Source: Pseudotabrizicola sediminis (GTDB lineage Bacteria; Pseudomonadota; Alphaproteobacteria; Rhodobacterales; Rhodobacteraceae). Taken from it: DNA of 64,000 nt. Position numbers and translations under genes: made by a program. Below the pieces are notes generated by a model. The model was not told the origin of the DNA. It did no database searches and worked only from the letters and a program-made list of their open reading frames with translations. The DNA lies in contig NZ_RPEM01000001.1 of NCBI RefSeq assembly GCF_004745575.1, positions 310,001-374,000 on the forward strand, written 5' to 3'. This document shows, piece after piece, positions 9,571 to 18,326 of this stretch. The stretch's first letter is position 1; every line of letters starts with the position of its first letter.

Positions 9571-10026
9571 TCACAGCGCCGCCTGCCAGTCCTGCAACCG
9601 TTTGGCATTCACGCCCATATCCGCACGGCCAAAGCGCAGGCGGGCGTGGAGATACAGCCCGTCTTCCCGCGCCTCGGCGGTGGTGTAATCGGGAAACCCC
9701 CACAGGGCAGAGCGGGTGATGTAGGTTACCCGCCCCTCTGCCACCGAACCCGCAAGCCGCTGGGTGCGCGGCGTGGCCAGCGCCACCCTGTCCAGCCGCG
9801 CCAACAGATCACCCGGCGCGCCCCGTGCCGCAGACAGCCGCAGCCGCGCTGCGCCGGTTTCGGGCACCACCGCATCCCAGGGGGTCTTGGCCCAGTCGGT
9901 ATCGGTCTGCGCAACATGCCATTGCGCCGCATGCACAGGTGCCAACCGGACAAAGGCCATCAGCCCCAGCACGGCGATGATCAGAAAAGCAAAGATCAGA
10001 CCCATCGCGCGCGCGCCCTTTTTCAT
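9571..10026 (-). CDS. DUF1499 family membrane-anchored protein
   Basis: A 151-residue protein with one N-terminal membrane segment (GLIFAFLIIAVLGLMAFVRL) and a soluble domain of DUF1499 type, ending in the characteristic GVNAKRLQDWQAAL. Function is unknown. Its ATG overlaps the stop of the upstream ureohydrolase gene (ATGA), so the two are translationally coupled. I used ATG 10026 rather than the in-frame ATG six residues upstream because of this overlap. Confidence 0.8.
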   Translation of the reverse strand: MKKGARAMGLIFAFLIIAVLGLMAFVRLAPVHAAQWHVAQTDTDWAKTPWDAVVPETGAARLRLSAARGAPGDLLARLDRVALATPRTQRLAGSVAEGRVTYITRSALWGFPDYTTAEAREDGLYLHARLRFGRADMGVNAKRLQDWQAAL

Positions 10027-10988
10027 CTGCGGAACTTTGCCCAATGGTACAGGCAGATCAGCTCATGCGCCACATGCGCCCCGGCAATGGCCGTGGCCCC
10101 GGTGGTGTCATAGGCGGGCGACACCTCGACAATATCGCCCCCCACCATGTTGATCCCCGCCAGATCACGCAGACACGCCGCCGCCTGCCAGCTGTGCAAC
10201 CCGCCCCAGACCGGCGTGCCGGTGCCGGGTGCACAGGAAGGGTCAAGGCAATCGATGTCAAAGGTCACATACACCGGCCGGTCGCCAACGATCTCTTTGG
10301 CCCGCGCCACCGCATGGGCCGTGCCCTGCTCGTGCACCGTGCGGGCGTCGATGTAATCGACCCCCAGATAATCGTCGCAATGGGTGCGGATGCCGATCTG
10401 CACGCTCGCCTTAGGGTCGATGATCCCCGACTTCACCGCCTTGTAGAAAAACGTGCCATGGTCGATCCGGTCCATGTCGTCATCGGCCCACAGGTCGGAA
10501 TGGGCATCGAAATGGATCACCGCCATCGGGCCATATTTTTCGGCATAGGCGCGCAGGATCGGCAGGGTGATGAAGTGATCGCCCCCCAGGGTGACCGTGC
10601 CGACGTCCGCCGCCAGAATGGTGCGGATATGGTCGGTCAGCAGGCCCGGAAAGCTGGGCGTATGGGCGTAATCAAACGCCAGATCGCCGTAATCGACCAC
10701 CGCCATCTCTTCCAGCGGGCTGGTGGGCCAGCCATAGGGCGGGTCAAACGGCTGCAGCGCACTCGCCTCGCGAATGGCGCGGGGGCCAAAGCGGGTGCCG
10801 GTGCGATGCGTCACCGCCTGATCGAAGGGCACCCCGGTGATTGCCAGATCCACCCCCGCCAGATCCTTGGTATAGGTCCGGCGCAGAAAACTGGTCGCCC
10901 CGGCAAAGGCGTTTTCAAACGCCAGCCCTTTCAGGCCCTTGCGGGTAAAGGCCCCGTCCACATCTTTCTTCGCATCTTCCAAAGCCAT
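10023..10988 (-). CDS. speB: Agmatinase-type ureohydrolase
   Basis: Predicted to hydrolyse agmatine to putrescine and urea with two Mn2+ ions. All ureohydrolase metal ligands are present: GGDH (H138), FDAHSD (D161, H163, D165) and FDIDCLDP (D244, D246, D249), followed by GTGTPVWGG. The length of 321 residues fits. Members of this family also act on guanidinobutyrate or related guanidines, so the substrate is inferred. The start is ATG 10988, preceded by AAGGGGAG at ideal spacing; an in-frame ATG at 11009 has no ribosome site. No arginine decarboxylase is nearby. Confidence 0.85.
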   Translation of the reverse strand: MALEDAKKDVDGAFTRKGLKGLAFENAFAGATSFLRRTYTKDLAGVDLAITGVPFDQAVTHRTGTRFGPRAIREASALQPFDPPYGWPTSPLEEMAVVDYGDLAFDYAHTPSFPGLLTDHIRTILAADVGTVTLGGDHFITLPILRAYAEKYGPMAVIHFDAHSDLWADDDMDRIDHGTFFYKAVKSGIIDPKASVQIGIRTHCDDYLGVDYIDARTVHEQGTAHAVARAKEIVGDRPVYVTFDIDCLDPSCAPGTGTPVWGGLHSWQAAACLRDLAGINMVGGDIVEVSPAYDTTGATAIAGAHVAHELICLYHWAKFRR

Positions 10989-11093
10989 GTCAGAACTCCC
11001 CTTGGCCACAGGGTCGTCATTCTGTCCCTCGGAGACGCGCCAGATCCGGATGGGCCGAGATGGCCTGACCCGGTCTTCGCTGTCAAGCCCGCG

Positions 11094-12605
11094 TCAGGCC
11101 ATTGCCGGCATCCGCTGCGCGGTCGTGGTCAGCCGCGGTTCCACCACCTGCTGCATATGCGTCTCGCAGGTCAGCTTCGACAGGTCCGGCCCCAGCTCGA
11201 AATCGAACGGCAATCGCTCCAGCCCCGGATTGCTGCGCGCAATGATGTCGAACACCGGATAGCTTGACTTGCGATAGGTCTCGTCCATCGCCATCGCACA
11301 GCCGATCTGACGCCGTCCGTTGAACGGTGACATATAGAACACCCGAGGATGCGCCGGAAACGTGCAGCCGACGGTCGAGCTATAGTAGATTTCCAGAAAC
11401 ATCAGATCGGTCGAGTTGGCCTCGGCAAACGCGGGCAGCGCGCTGCGCCACGTCTCGTAGCGGTCATGAAACCGCTGATGCAGCGCATCGTCGAACTCGG
11501 CGCGGGGCACCGGTAACAGGCGCTTGATCTGCCATCGGCTGCGCTTGCGGGCCTTTGGCCCAACCCTATCGGCCAAAACCGCGCGCAGAATATCGGTCTG
11601 ATGCCCTCGCAAGACCACCGCGCCATCCGGCAGCAGGCGGATGAGCCCGTTCGTGATTTCGCGCTGTGGCGGCATTTCAAAACCAAGGCCGCGCAAAAAC
11701 GCCGCCGTATCATCACGGACACCATCGGGAGCGGGCTTGTGCAAACGCTTGTCATGCACCTGATGCGGCACCCCGACCTGCTCCGCAAGCAGACCAGCAA
11801 TCGACGCGTCGATCCGGTTCACGAAATTGCTGACATGGGTGAAGCTGCTTTCGATGTGCTGCACCGCAGGCCCAGCCATGGCCAGCAACAAGCGGCTGTC
11901 CTGCCCGCCCGAAAGCGCCAGCCATGTCCGGTGCGCCTTGGCAATCGCCCCTGTCACCTGTTCGGTGTGCGCGATCAGCCAGTCATAGGTGGCGGAAAGA
12001 TCATCATTCACCAAAGAGATGCTGTGGGCGCGCGGCCAGAACCGGGTCTCGGAAAAGCTGTCCAGCGACAGATAGCAGCTTGGGTTCACCCGGCGGGCTG
12101 TCTTGTCACGCGTGTCGAACAGCGTGTAAAGCGCGCCGCGTTCTGCCACCGCCGCGTGGTCGTAATCTTCATGATCCTCAACGGGCCGGTCAAGACACAG
12201 CCCGAGCGAGGACGCCAGCCGCCCGGTCGCCGCATCATAAACCGCGCCAATCATGCCGCAGGCATCACTGTAGAACCGCACTCCGGTTCCGTCAGACAAC
12301 AGCACGCCAAAGCGCCCGCTGATCCCTTCGATCCAGTGCTCGACCGGGTCCCACCCCAGACGCGGATCAGGCGACTGACCGGTGCTGTCCACGATCAGGC
12401 CGCCATCGCCATCGACCGCAATGCCGAACAACAGGCCGAACAGCGTGCCATCGGCCCGGCACAGCTGCGCCAGCGGCAGATCGGCTCCCAGTTCCAGGGT
12501 CCAGCCGTCAAGCACAAGCGCGCGACAGGCCGTTGTTGCCCCGGGGTGCGGGGCCGGGGCCTGTTTGGAAATACGGTATTGATACCGGAATGCAGAAAAT
12601 TGCAT
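11094..12605 (-). CDS. Asparagine-synthetase-like protein lacking an N-terminal Cys glutaminase
   Basis: A 503-residue protein with two parts. Residues 1-200 resemble an Ntn-type glutaminase fold (WIEGISGRFGVLLSDG, then FYSDACGM, as in asparagine synthetase), but residue 2 is Gln and not the catalytic Cys. Residues 215 onward hold the N-type ATP-pyrophosphatase loop LALSGGQDSRLLLAMAG (P-loop at 232-237). This architecture occurs in asparagine synthetase B, beta-lactam synthetases and lasso-peptide cyclases, and also in uncharacterised polysaccharide-cluster proteins. It likely adenylates a carboxylate, but the nucleophile and substrate are unknown. It is flanked by unrelated housekeeping genes. 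The start at 12605 has only a weak AGG-type site. Confidence 0.75.
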   Translation of the reverse strand: MQFSAFRYQYRISKQAPAPHPGATTACRALVLDGWTLELGADLPLAQLCRADGTLFGLLFGIAVDGDGGLIVDSTGQSPDPRLGWDPVEHWIEGISGRFGVLLSDGTGVRFYSDACGMIGAVYDAATGRLASSLGLCLDRPVEDHEDYDHAAVAERGALYTLFDTRDKTARRVNPSCYLSLDSFSETRFWPRAHSISLVNDDLSATYDWLIAHTEQVTGAIAKAHRTWLALSGGQDSRLLLAMAGPAVQHIESSFTHVSNFVNRIDASIAGLLAEQVGVPHQVHDKRLHKPAPDGVRDDTAAFLRGLGFEMPPQREITNGLIRLLPDGAVVLRGHQTDILRAVLADRVGPKARKRSRWQIKRLLPVPRAEFDDALHQRFHDRYETWRSALPAFAEANSTDLMFLEIYYSSTVGCTFPAHPRVFYMSPFNGRRQIGCAMAMDETYRKSSYPVFDIIARSNPGLERLPFDFELGPDLSKLTCETHMQQVVEPRLTTTAQRMPAMA

Positions 12606-12869
12606 GGTCTGTTGCCTGTGTCTTTTGACATTAATTTGCTCCGGGTTACGGTGCAGTCCCACCCCGGAGCGGTCAACAAATGTTTAAGATAAAGCGCCAA
12701 ACTGTTGCCAATTGGCCGTGGCGTGATGGCCGTCGCGACGGCACTTCGGACGCGCAAAGCCCAGGGGCTTTGCGCATTCAAATTCTTGAGAATTCACCTG
12801 AATGGTCCGGTCAAGTCCTTGGCTTTCCTCACTTCACCGGCGGCAACGCATGGCGATCGACCTGTGCCG

Positions 12870-14033
12870 TCACGCCACAGGCTGCGCCCGCTCCACCAGC
12901 CGGGCAAAGAAGCTGGCGCCGATCGGGGCGGCCTCATCATTGAAATCATAGGCCGCATGGTGCAACCCGGCCCCCGGACCGATCCCCATGAAGAGGTAAG
13001 CCCCGGGCCGAGCTTCCAGCATATAGCTGAAATCCTCCGACCCCATCTCGCGGTTGGCCCGCGCATTCACCGCCGCCTCACCCGAAACCTCGGCGGCGAC
13101 AGCGGCGGCGAAATCGGCCTCCTCTGCGTGGTTCACCGTGGCCGGATAGCCCCAGTCATAATCGACCTCCGCCGTCACATTGAACGCGGTCGCATGCCCC
13201 GCCACAATCTCATGCACCCGCCGTTTCAGCAGGTCGCGCACCTCCGGCTTGAACGCCCGGATCGTGGCACAAAAGGTGGCCACCTCGGGGATAATGTTGG
13301 ACGCGGTCCCCGCATGGATCTGTGTGACCGAAATCACCGCCTCATCCATCGCATAGACGTTGCGCGGGATGATGGTCTGCACCGCCTGCACCATGGCCAC
13401 CACCGCCACCACCGGGTCGATGCAGTCATGCGGCGTCGCCCCATGCCCGCCCTTGCCCGTCACCGTGACCCAAGCCGTATCGACGGACGCCATCAGCGGC
13501 CCCGGCGTGGTCTGGAAATGCCCCAACGGAACATTGGGCGCGTTGTGGATGCCAAAGACCCGGGCGATGTCGAACCGGTCCATCACGCCTTCCTGCACCA
13601 TCACGCCGCCGCCGCCGCCCTCTTCCTCGGCGGGCTGGAACAGGATCGCCACGCGCCCCGCAAAATTCCGCGTCTCGGCCAGATATTTCGCCGCGCCCAA
13701 AGCCATGGTCACATGCCCATCATGCCCGCAGGCATGCATCCGCCCCGGAATTGTCGAGGCGTATTCGGCCCCCGTAATCTCATGAATCGCCAGCGCATCC
13801 ATATCGGCGCGCAAACCAATTGTCGGCCCCGCGCCCTGCCCGTTGATGATCGCCACCACCCCGGTTTTCGCGATGCCCTCGTGAATCTCGTCCACCCCCA
13901 TCTCGCGCAAACGCGCCACGATGAAGGCGGCGGTGGTGTGGCAATCGAACTCCAGCTCGGGGTTCGCGTGCAGGTGCCGACGCCAGCCCTTCATTTCTTC
14001 GGCAAAAGCCGCGATACGGTTCAAGACAGGCAT
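12870..14033 (-). CDS. M20 family amidohydrolase (hippurate hydrolase / N-acyl amino acid hydrolase type)
   Basis: A 387-residue M20D metallopeptidase. The N-terminus has WRRHLHANPELEFD; the metal-binding sites are seen at RMHACGHDGHVTM (C102, H104) and FQPAEEEGGGG (catalytic and metal Glu at about 136-138). Such enzymes cleave N-acyl or N-aroyl amino acids. ATG 14033 is preceded by AAAGGAGT at 7 bases, which fixes the start; the longer in-frame reading to 14183 overlaps mazG and is not real. The 264 bp downstream, before the asparagine-synthetase-like gene, contain no gene I can support. Confidence 0.9.
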   Translation of the reverse strand: MPVLNRIAAFAEEMKGWRRHLHANPELEFDCHTTAAFIVARLREMGVDEIHEGIAKTGVVAIINGQGAGPTIGLRADMDALAIHEITGAEYASTIPGRMHACGHDGHVTMALGAAKYLAETRNFAGRVAILFQPAEEEGGGGGVMVQEGVMDRFDIARVFGIHNAPNVPLGHFQTTPGPLMASVDTAWVTVTGKGGHGATPHDCIDPVVAVVAMVQAVQTIIPRNVYAMDEAVISVTQIHAGTASNIIPEVATFCATIRAFKPEVRDLLKRRVHEIVAGHATAFNVTAEVDYDWGYPATVNHAEEADFAAAVAAEVSGEAAVNARANREMGSEDFSYMLEARPGAYLFMGIGPGAGLHHAAYDFNDEAAPIGASFFARLVERAQPVA

Positions 14034-14091
14034 GGGTCTTACTCCTTTGGACTTCGGCCTTTGATCAAATCGGAAAACATTGGTGCCCGCA

Positions 14092-14922
14092 ATGCCCCCT
14101 GCCCCAGATGACCTGATCCACGACCCCGAAGGTGGTTTGCCGCGCCTGCGCGCCATCATGGCCCGGCTGCGCGACCCCGCCACCGGCTGCCCCTGGGATC
14201 TGGAGCAGAATTTCGCCAGTATCGCGCCCTATACGATTGAAGAGGCCTATGAGGTCGCCGATGCCATCGACCGGCAGGATTGGCCTGAGCTGCGGGGCGA
14301 GTTGGGGGATCTGCTGTTCCAGTCGGTGTTTCACGCGCAAATGGCGTCAGAGGCCGGGCATTTCGACCTTGATGACGTGATCCGCAGCATTTCCGACAAG
14401 ATGGTCGCGCGTCACCCGCATGTCTTCGGCACCGAATCGCGCGACAAATCACCCGAGCAGCAGACCGCCGACTGGGAAGCGCTGAAAGCGCGGGAGCGTG
14501 GGAAAGCCCGCGTGCTTGATGGTGTGGCGCTTGGCCTGCCTGCCCTGATGCGGGCGGTGAAACTGCAAAAACGTGCGGCGCGGGTGGGGTTTGACTGGCC
14601 ATCGACCGATCAGGTGGTGGCCAAGATCGCCGAAGAATCCGCCGAACTGGTCGAGGCCCGCGACACCCTGTCGCACGCCGAGGTGACCGAGGAATTCGGC
14701 GACCTCTTGTTCGTCATGGCCAACCTTGCGCGGCACCTGAATGTCGACCCCGAAGCTGCCTTGCGCGCCGCCAATGCCAAGTTCACCCGGCGTTTCCAGC
14801 GGATCGAGGACTGGCTGGCCGAGGCTGGCCGCACCCCAGACCAGTCCGATCTGGCCGAAATGGATGCGCTGTGGGACCGGGCCAAGGCCGAGGAAAAGGC
14901 CCGCAGCTCGCCGCAGGATTAG
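14092..14922 (+). CDS. mazG: Nucleoside triphosphate pyrophosphohydrolase MazG
   Basis: MazG hydrolyses (d)NTPs to monophosphates and pyrophosphate and is thought to clear damaged nucleotides and to influence ppGpp levels. The 276-residue protein has the tandem MazG arrangement: first copy with GCPWDLEQNFASIAPYTIEE and EVADAIDRQDWPELRGELGD, second copy with KIAEESAELVEARD and EEFGDLLFVMANLARHL. The E-x-x-E and E-x-x-D metal ligands are present in both. ATG 14092 lacks a clear ribosome site; GTG 14083, preceded by GGAAAA, is a plausible alternative start. It is divergent from the M20 amidohydrolase. Confidence 0.93.
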   Translation: MPPAPDDLIHDPEGGLPRLRAIMARLRDPATGCPWDLEQNFASIAPYTIEEAYEVADAIDRQDWPELRGELGDLLFQSVFHAQMASEAGHFDLDDVIRSISDKMVARHPHVFGTESRDKSPEQQTADWEALKARERGKARVLDGVALGLPALMRAVKLQKRAARVGFDWPSTDQVVAKIAEESAELVEARDTLSHAEVTEEFGDLLFVMANLARHLNVDPEAALRAANAKFTRRFQRIEDWLAEAGRTPDQSDLAEMDALWDRAKAEEKARSSPQD

Positions 14923-14939
14923 CAAAAGTTTTTTACTCA

Positions 14940-14962
14940 ACTATTGACCCAAGTAAAATAGT
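14940..14962. promoter_or_regulatory. Inverted repeat upstream of the iron-binding protein gene
   Basis: ACTATT and AATAGT form perfect 6-bp arms separated by 11 bases, inside an A/T-rich stretch between mazG and the ferric-iron periplasmic binding protein gene. The position, 43 bp before the start codon, and the symmetry suggest an operator for an iron-responsive repressor. It does not match one consensus I can state firmly. Confidence 0.45.
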
Positions 14963-15004
14963 CAGGTTTATGGGCTGCATAATAACCGACCAATGGAGTC
15001 ACCC

Positions 15005-16012
15005 ATGACCTTCCGTCTTTCTCTCGCAGCAATTGCCCTTGGCAGCGTGGCGATGCCCGCGCTGGCCGAAGAGATCAACATCTATTCCCACCGCCAGCCC
15101 GAACTGATCCAGCCGATCATCGACGCCTTCACGGCGGAAACCGGCATCGCGGTGAACATCGCCTTTGTTGACAAGGGCATGTCGGAACGTCTGGTGGCCG
15201 AGGGTGACCGCTCGCCTGCCGATCTGGTGCTGACCGTCGACATCGCCCGTCTGGCGCAGGTGGTCGATGCCGGGGTGACGCAGCCCGTCGAGTCCGAAGT
15301 GCTGGCCGCCAATATCCCGGCCGAGCTGCGCGATGAGGCCAACCACTGGTTCGGCGTCACCACCCGCGCCCGCATCATCTATGCCAGCAAGGACCGCGTG
15401 GCGGACGGCGAAGTGACCACCTATGAAGATCTGGCCGATCCCAAATGGCAGGGCCGCATCTGCATCCGCTCGGGCACCAATGATTACAACGTGGCGCTTG
15501 CCGCCGCCGTCATTGCCCACCACGGCGAAGAGGCCGCGAAAACCTGGCTCGAAGGCGTGAAGGCCAACCTTGCCCGCAAACCCGATGGCGGTGACCGCGA
15601 TCAGGTCAAGGCGATTGCGGCGGGCGAATGCGACATCGCCGTCGGCAACACCTATTACATCGGCCAGATGCTGGCAGACCCAGAGCAGGCCCCGGCAGCC
15701 GAGGCGGTGAACATCGTGTTCCCGACATTCGAGGGTGGCGGCACCCATGTGAACGTCTCGGGCGTGGCGCTGACCAAGGCCGCGCCGAACAAGGACAATG
15801 CCATCAAGTTCATGGAATGGCTGACCGGCGATGCGGCGCAGAAGATCTATGCCGAAACCAACTACGAATTCCCTGTAAAGGCAGGGGTAGAGCGGTCGGA
15901 ACTGGTGGCAAGCTGGGGTGAATTCACCGCCGACACCAAACCGCTGACCGAAGTAGCGAAACTGCGCCCGGTGGCGCTGAAGCTGATCGAAGAAGTGAAC
16001 TTCGACGGCTAA
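15005..16012 (+). CDS. Ferric iron ABC transporter periplasmic binding protein (FbpA/FutA type)
   Basis: The 335-residue protein has a Sec signal peptide (MTFRLSLAAIALGSVAMPALA, cleaved before EEINIYS) and then the FbpA/FutA opening INIYSHRQPELIQPIIDAF. The paired tyrosines in GNTYYIGQM are the typical Fe3+ ligands of this clade. It should bind Fe3+ in the periplasm and hand it to an FbpBC-type importer, but no permease or ATPase gene is adjacent, so the partner must be encoded elsewhere. ATG 15005 follows GGAG at 6 bases. An inverted repeat upstream suggests iron control, and a strong terminator follows, so it is monocistronic. Confidence 0.9.
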   Translation: MTFRLSLAAIALGSVAMPALAEEINIYSHRQPELIQPIIDAFTAETGIAVNIAFVDKGMSERLVAEGDRSPADLVLTVDIARLAQVVDAGVTQPVESEVLAANIPAELRDEANHWFGVTTRARIIYASKDRVADGEVTTYEDLADPKWQGRICIRSGTNDYNVALAAAVIAHHGEEAAKTWLEGVKANLARKPDGGDRDQVKAIAAGECDIAVGNTYYIGQMLADPEQAPAAEAVNIVFPTFEGGGTHVNVSGVALTKAAPNKDNAIKFMEWLTGDAAQKIYAETNYEFPVKAGVERSELVASWGEFTADTKPLTEVAKLRPVALKLIEEVNFDG

Positions 16013-16033
16013 TCATCTGGTCGAGCAGAAAAA

Positions 16034-16066
16034 AAGGCCCCGGGTCACTCCGGGGCCTTGTCTTTT
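16034..16066 (+). terminator. Intrinsic terminator after the iron-binding protein gene
   Basis: A perfect 10-bp stem (AAGGCCCCGG / CCGGGGCCTT) with a 6-base loop is followed by GTCTTTT, 21 bp after the stop. Classic rho-independent layout. Confidence 0.85.
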
Positions 16067-16175
16067 GCACCGGTCGGCTTGCGGTTCCGGCGGTTACACA
16101 TCCCAAGGGAATTGTTTTACCATCTGGACAAACCATGCGCGTCGCGATTGACACTTGCGCAGACAGGAGGCTGCA

Positions 16176-17120
16176 ATGACCGACGCACCACGCAAAATCA
16201 TCATCGACACCGATCCGGGGCAGGACGATGCGGTCGCCATCATGCTGGCGCTGGCCAGCCCGGAGGTGGAGGTGCTTGGCGTTGTCGCGGTGGCGGGCAA
16301 CGTGCCGCTGGCGCTGACCACGCGCAATGCGCTGATCGTTTGCGAACTGTCCGGCAAGCCCGAAACCCGCGTCTTTGCCGGGTGCGACCGCCCGATGCTG
16401 CGCCCGTTGGTGACTGCCGAAGCGGTGCATGGCGTCACCGGGCTGGACGGCCCGGTGCTGCCGGAACCGACCATGGCGCTGCAAACTCAGCATGGCGTCG
16501 ATTTCATCATCGAAACGCTGCGCCGCGAACCCAGCCAGACCGTGACGCTTTGTGCGCTGGGGCCGCTGACCAATATCGCCACAGCCCTGCAGCGCGCGCC
16601 CGATATCATCCCCCGCATTCAGCAGATCGTGCTGATGGGGGGCGCGTACTTCGAGCTGGGCAATGTCACGCCGGTTGCTGAATTCAACATTTACGTTGAC
16701 CCGCAAGCCGCTGATATTGTGTTTAAATCTGGTATATCCATTGTTGTGATGCCGCTGGACGTCACCCATAAGGCGCTGACCAGCCCGCAGCGCATTGCAG
16801 CCTTCCGCGATCTGAAGACCGAACCGGGGCGTCTGGTGGCGGCATGGACCGATTTCTTTGAGCGCTTCGACAAGCAGAAATATGGCAGCGAGGGCGCGCC
16901 CCTGCACGATCCTTGCGTCATTGCCTGGCTGATCCGGCCAGAGCTGTTTCAGGGCCGCGTCATCAATGTCGAGATTGAAACACAGTCGGACCTGACGCTG
17001 GGCATGACCGTGGCCGACTGGTGGCGCGTGACCAACCGGCCCGCCAATGCGCTGTTCATCAACGCGCTGGATGCCGATGGCTTTTATGCGCTGTTGACCG
17101 AACGGATCGGGCGGCTTTGA
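16176..17120 (+). CDS. Inosine-uridine preferring nucleoside hydrolase family protein
   Basis: The 314-residue protein begins with the diagnostic Ca2+-binding motif IIIDTDPGQDDAVAIMLAL, and has LCALGPLTNIATAL, IVLMGGAYF and, near the C-terminus, HDPCVIAWL, all standard for N-ribohydrolases of the IunH/RihA type that cleave nucleosides to base and ribose. Substrate preference cannot be read off. The start at 16176 has a textbook AGGAGG site 5 bases upstream. It is a single gene, convergent with the PhoR-like kinase whose stop is 10 bp away. Confidence 0.92.
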   Translation: MTDAPRKIIIDTDPGQDDAVAIMLALASPEVEVLGVVAVAGNVPLALTTRNALIVCELSGKPETRVFAGCDRPMLRPLVTAEAVHGVTGLDGPVLPEPTMALQTQHGVDFIIETLRREPSQTVTLCALGPLTNIATALQRAPDIIPRIQQIVLMGGAYFELGNVTPVAEFNIYVDPQAADIVFKSGISIVVMPLDVTHKALTSPQRIAAFRDLKTEPGRLVAAWTDFFERFDKQKYGSEGAPLHDPCVIAWLIRPELFQGRVINVEIETQSDLTLGMTVADWWRVTNRPANALFINALDADGFYALLTERIGRL

Positions 17121-17129
17121 CCCCGGCGA

Positions 17130-18185
17130 TCATTCCACCGGCAGGATGACGGCAAAGGTGCTGCCCTTGCCCCTTTCGCTGGAGATGTGAAGCCGCCCGC
17201 GATGGCGTTGGACGATGTGTTTGACAATCGCCAGACCAAGCCCCGTGCCCCCCTTTTCGCGCGACCGGTGGCTGTCGACCCGATAGAACCGTTCGGTCAG
17301 GCGCGGCAGGTGCTGCGCGTCGATGCCTTCGCCCTGATCAATCACCTCGATCCGCAGGGCTGCGGATTTCGGCAGGCTGTCGGGCGTCAGCCGGATCACC
17401 ACCTCTCCCCCGGCCCCGCCATATTTCACCGCGTTTTCCATCAGGTTCTGGAACACCTGGATCAGCTGATCGGCGTCGCCGGGCACCTGGGTCCGCAGCC
17501 CCTCGGCGATGTCCAGCCGCACCGTCACACCGACTTTTTCGGCCAGCGGGCGCAGGGTGGTCTTGGTCGAGCGCAGGATTTCCACCATCTCGACCAGCGC
17601 AGTCGGGCGGACGCGCTCTTCGGCCTCGACCCGGCTCAGGTGCAGAAGGTCGCGGATCAGCCGGTTCATCCGGCCCGCCTCGCGCTCCATGATCAACAAG
17701 AACCGTTCGCGCGCGACCGGATCATCCTTGGCAGCCCCTTTCAGCGTTTCGATAAAGCCCGACAGTGCCGTCAGCGGCGAGCGCAGTTCGTGGCTGACAT
17801 TGGCCACGAATTCACGCCGCATCTGGCCGATCTGTTCCACCTCGGACAGATCTTCCAGCACGCACAGCACCCCCGCCCCTTGCGGCAGCGGCGTCACCGT
17901 CACCCGGTGCACCGCATCCTGCGACGGCCCCGGCACCACCTGCCGCGCCACGCCACCCTCGGCCTGGCGCAGGGCCCGCATCAGGGCGGCCTGCACCTCG
18001 GGATGGCGCAGCGCAATCGCATGGTGGCGCCCCAGCATCGCCGCCCCGAACATGGCAACGGCAGCGGGGTTCATCACCGAAATTCGTTCATCCGGGCCAA
18101 CGATCAACGCCGGCAAAGGAATGCCGCCCAAAACAGCTGCTTCGATCATCGTTTGCCCCGGTGCGTTTCTTGCCTGCCCTTCCAT
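17130..18185 (-). CDS. phoR: PhoR-like PAS sensor histidine kinase without membrane segments
   Basis: A 351-residue kinase: PAS domain (about residues 20-115, IPLPALIVGPDERISVMNP), HisKA with FVANVSHELRSPLTALSGF (phosphoacceptor H132), and HATPase_c with NLMENAVKYGG, VIDQGEGID and GGTGLGLAIVKHI. The overall form is that of PhoR, the phosphate-starvation kinase, but it has no transmembrane helix, and neither phoB nor pst genes adjoin it, so the phosphate role is by family resemblance. ATG 18185 has no clear ribosome site; ATG 18149 (MIEAAVLGG), preceded by GGGG, is an alternative start. It is divergent from a receiver-like gene. Confidence 0.8.
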   Translation of the reverse strand: MEGQARNAPGQTMIEAAVLGGIPLPALIVGPDERISVMNPAAVAMFGAAMLGRHHAIALRHPEVQAALMRALRQAEGGVARQVVPGPSQDAVHRVTVTPLPQGAGVLCVLEDLSEVEQIGQMRREFVANVSHELRSPLTALSGFIETLKGAAKDDPVARERFLLIMEREAGRMNRLIRDLLHLSRVEAEERVRPTALVEMVEILRSTKTTLRPLAEKVGVTVRLDIAEGLRTQVPGDADQLIQVFQNLMENAVKYGGAGGEVVIRLTPDSLPKSAALRIEVIDQGEGIDAQHLPRLTERFYRVDSHRSREKGGTGLGLAIVKHIVQRHRGRLHISSERGKGSTFAVILPVE

Positions 18186-18326
18186 AACGGCTTTGGCCGA
18201 GAAATGCGAGACACCCGCTTGATCTGAACGGATTCCCCTCTAAAGTTAAATTATGCTTACCGTAACGTCACTTTGTTCCGGGCTTTGGCCCAATTGTACC
18301 AGCGCCGCCTTTTACAGGAGTCTTCC

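Noticed and set aside
12395-12781. Open frame on the minus strand overlapping the start of the asparagine-synthetase-like gene, considered as a peptide precursor
   Set aside because: It lies mostly in a shifted frame of the real gene, has no ribosome site, and has no leader-core peptide pattern.
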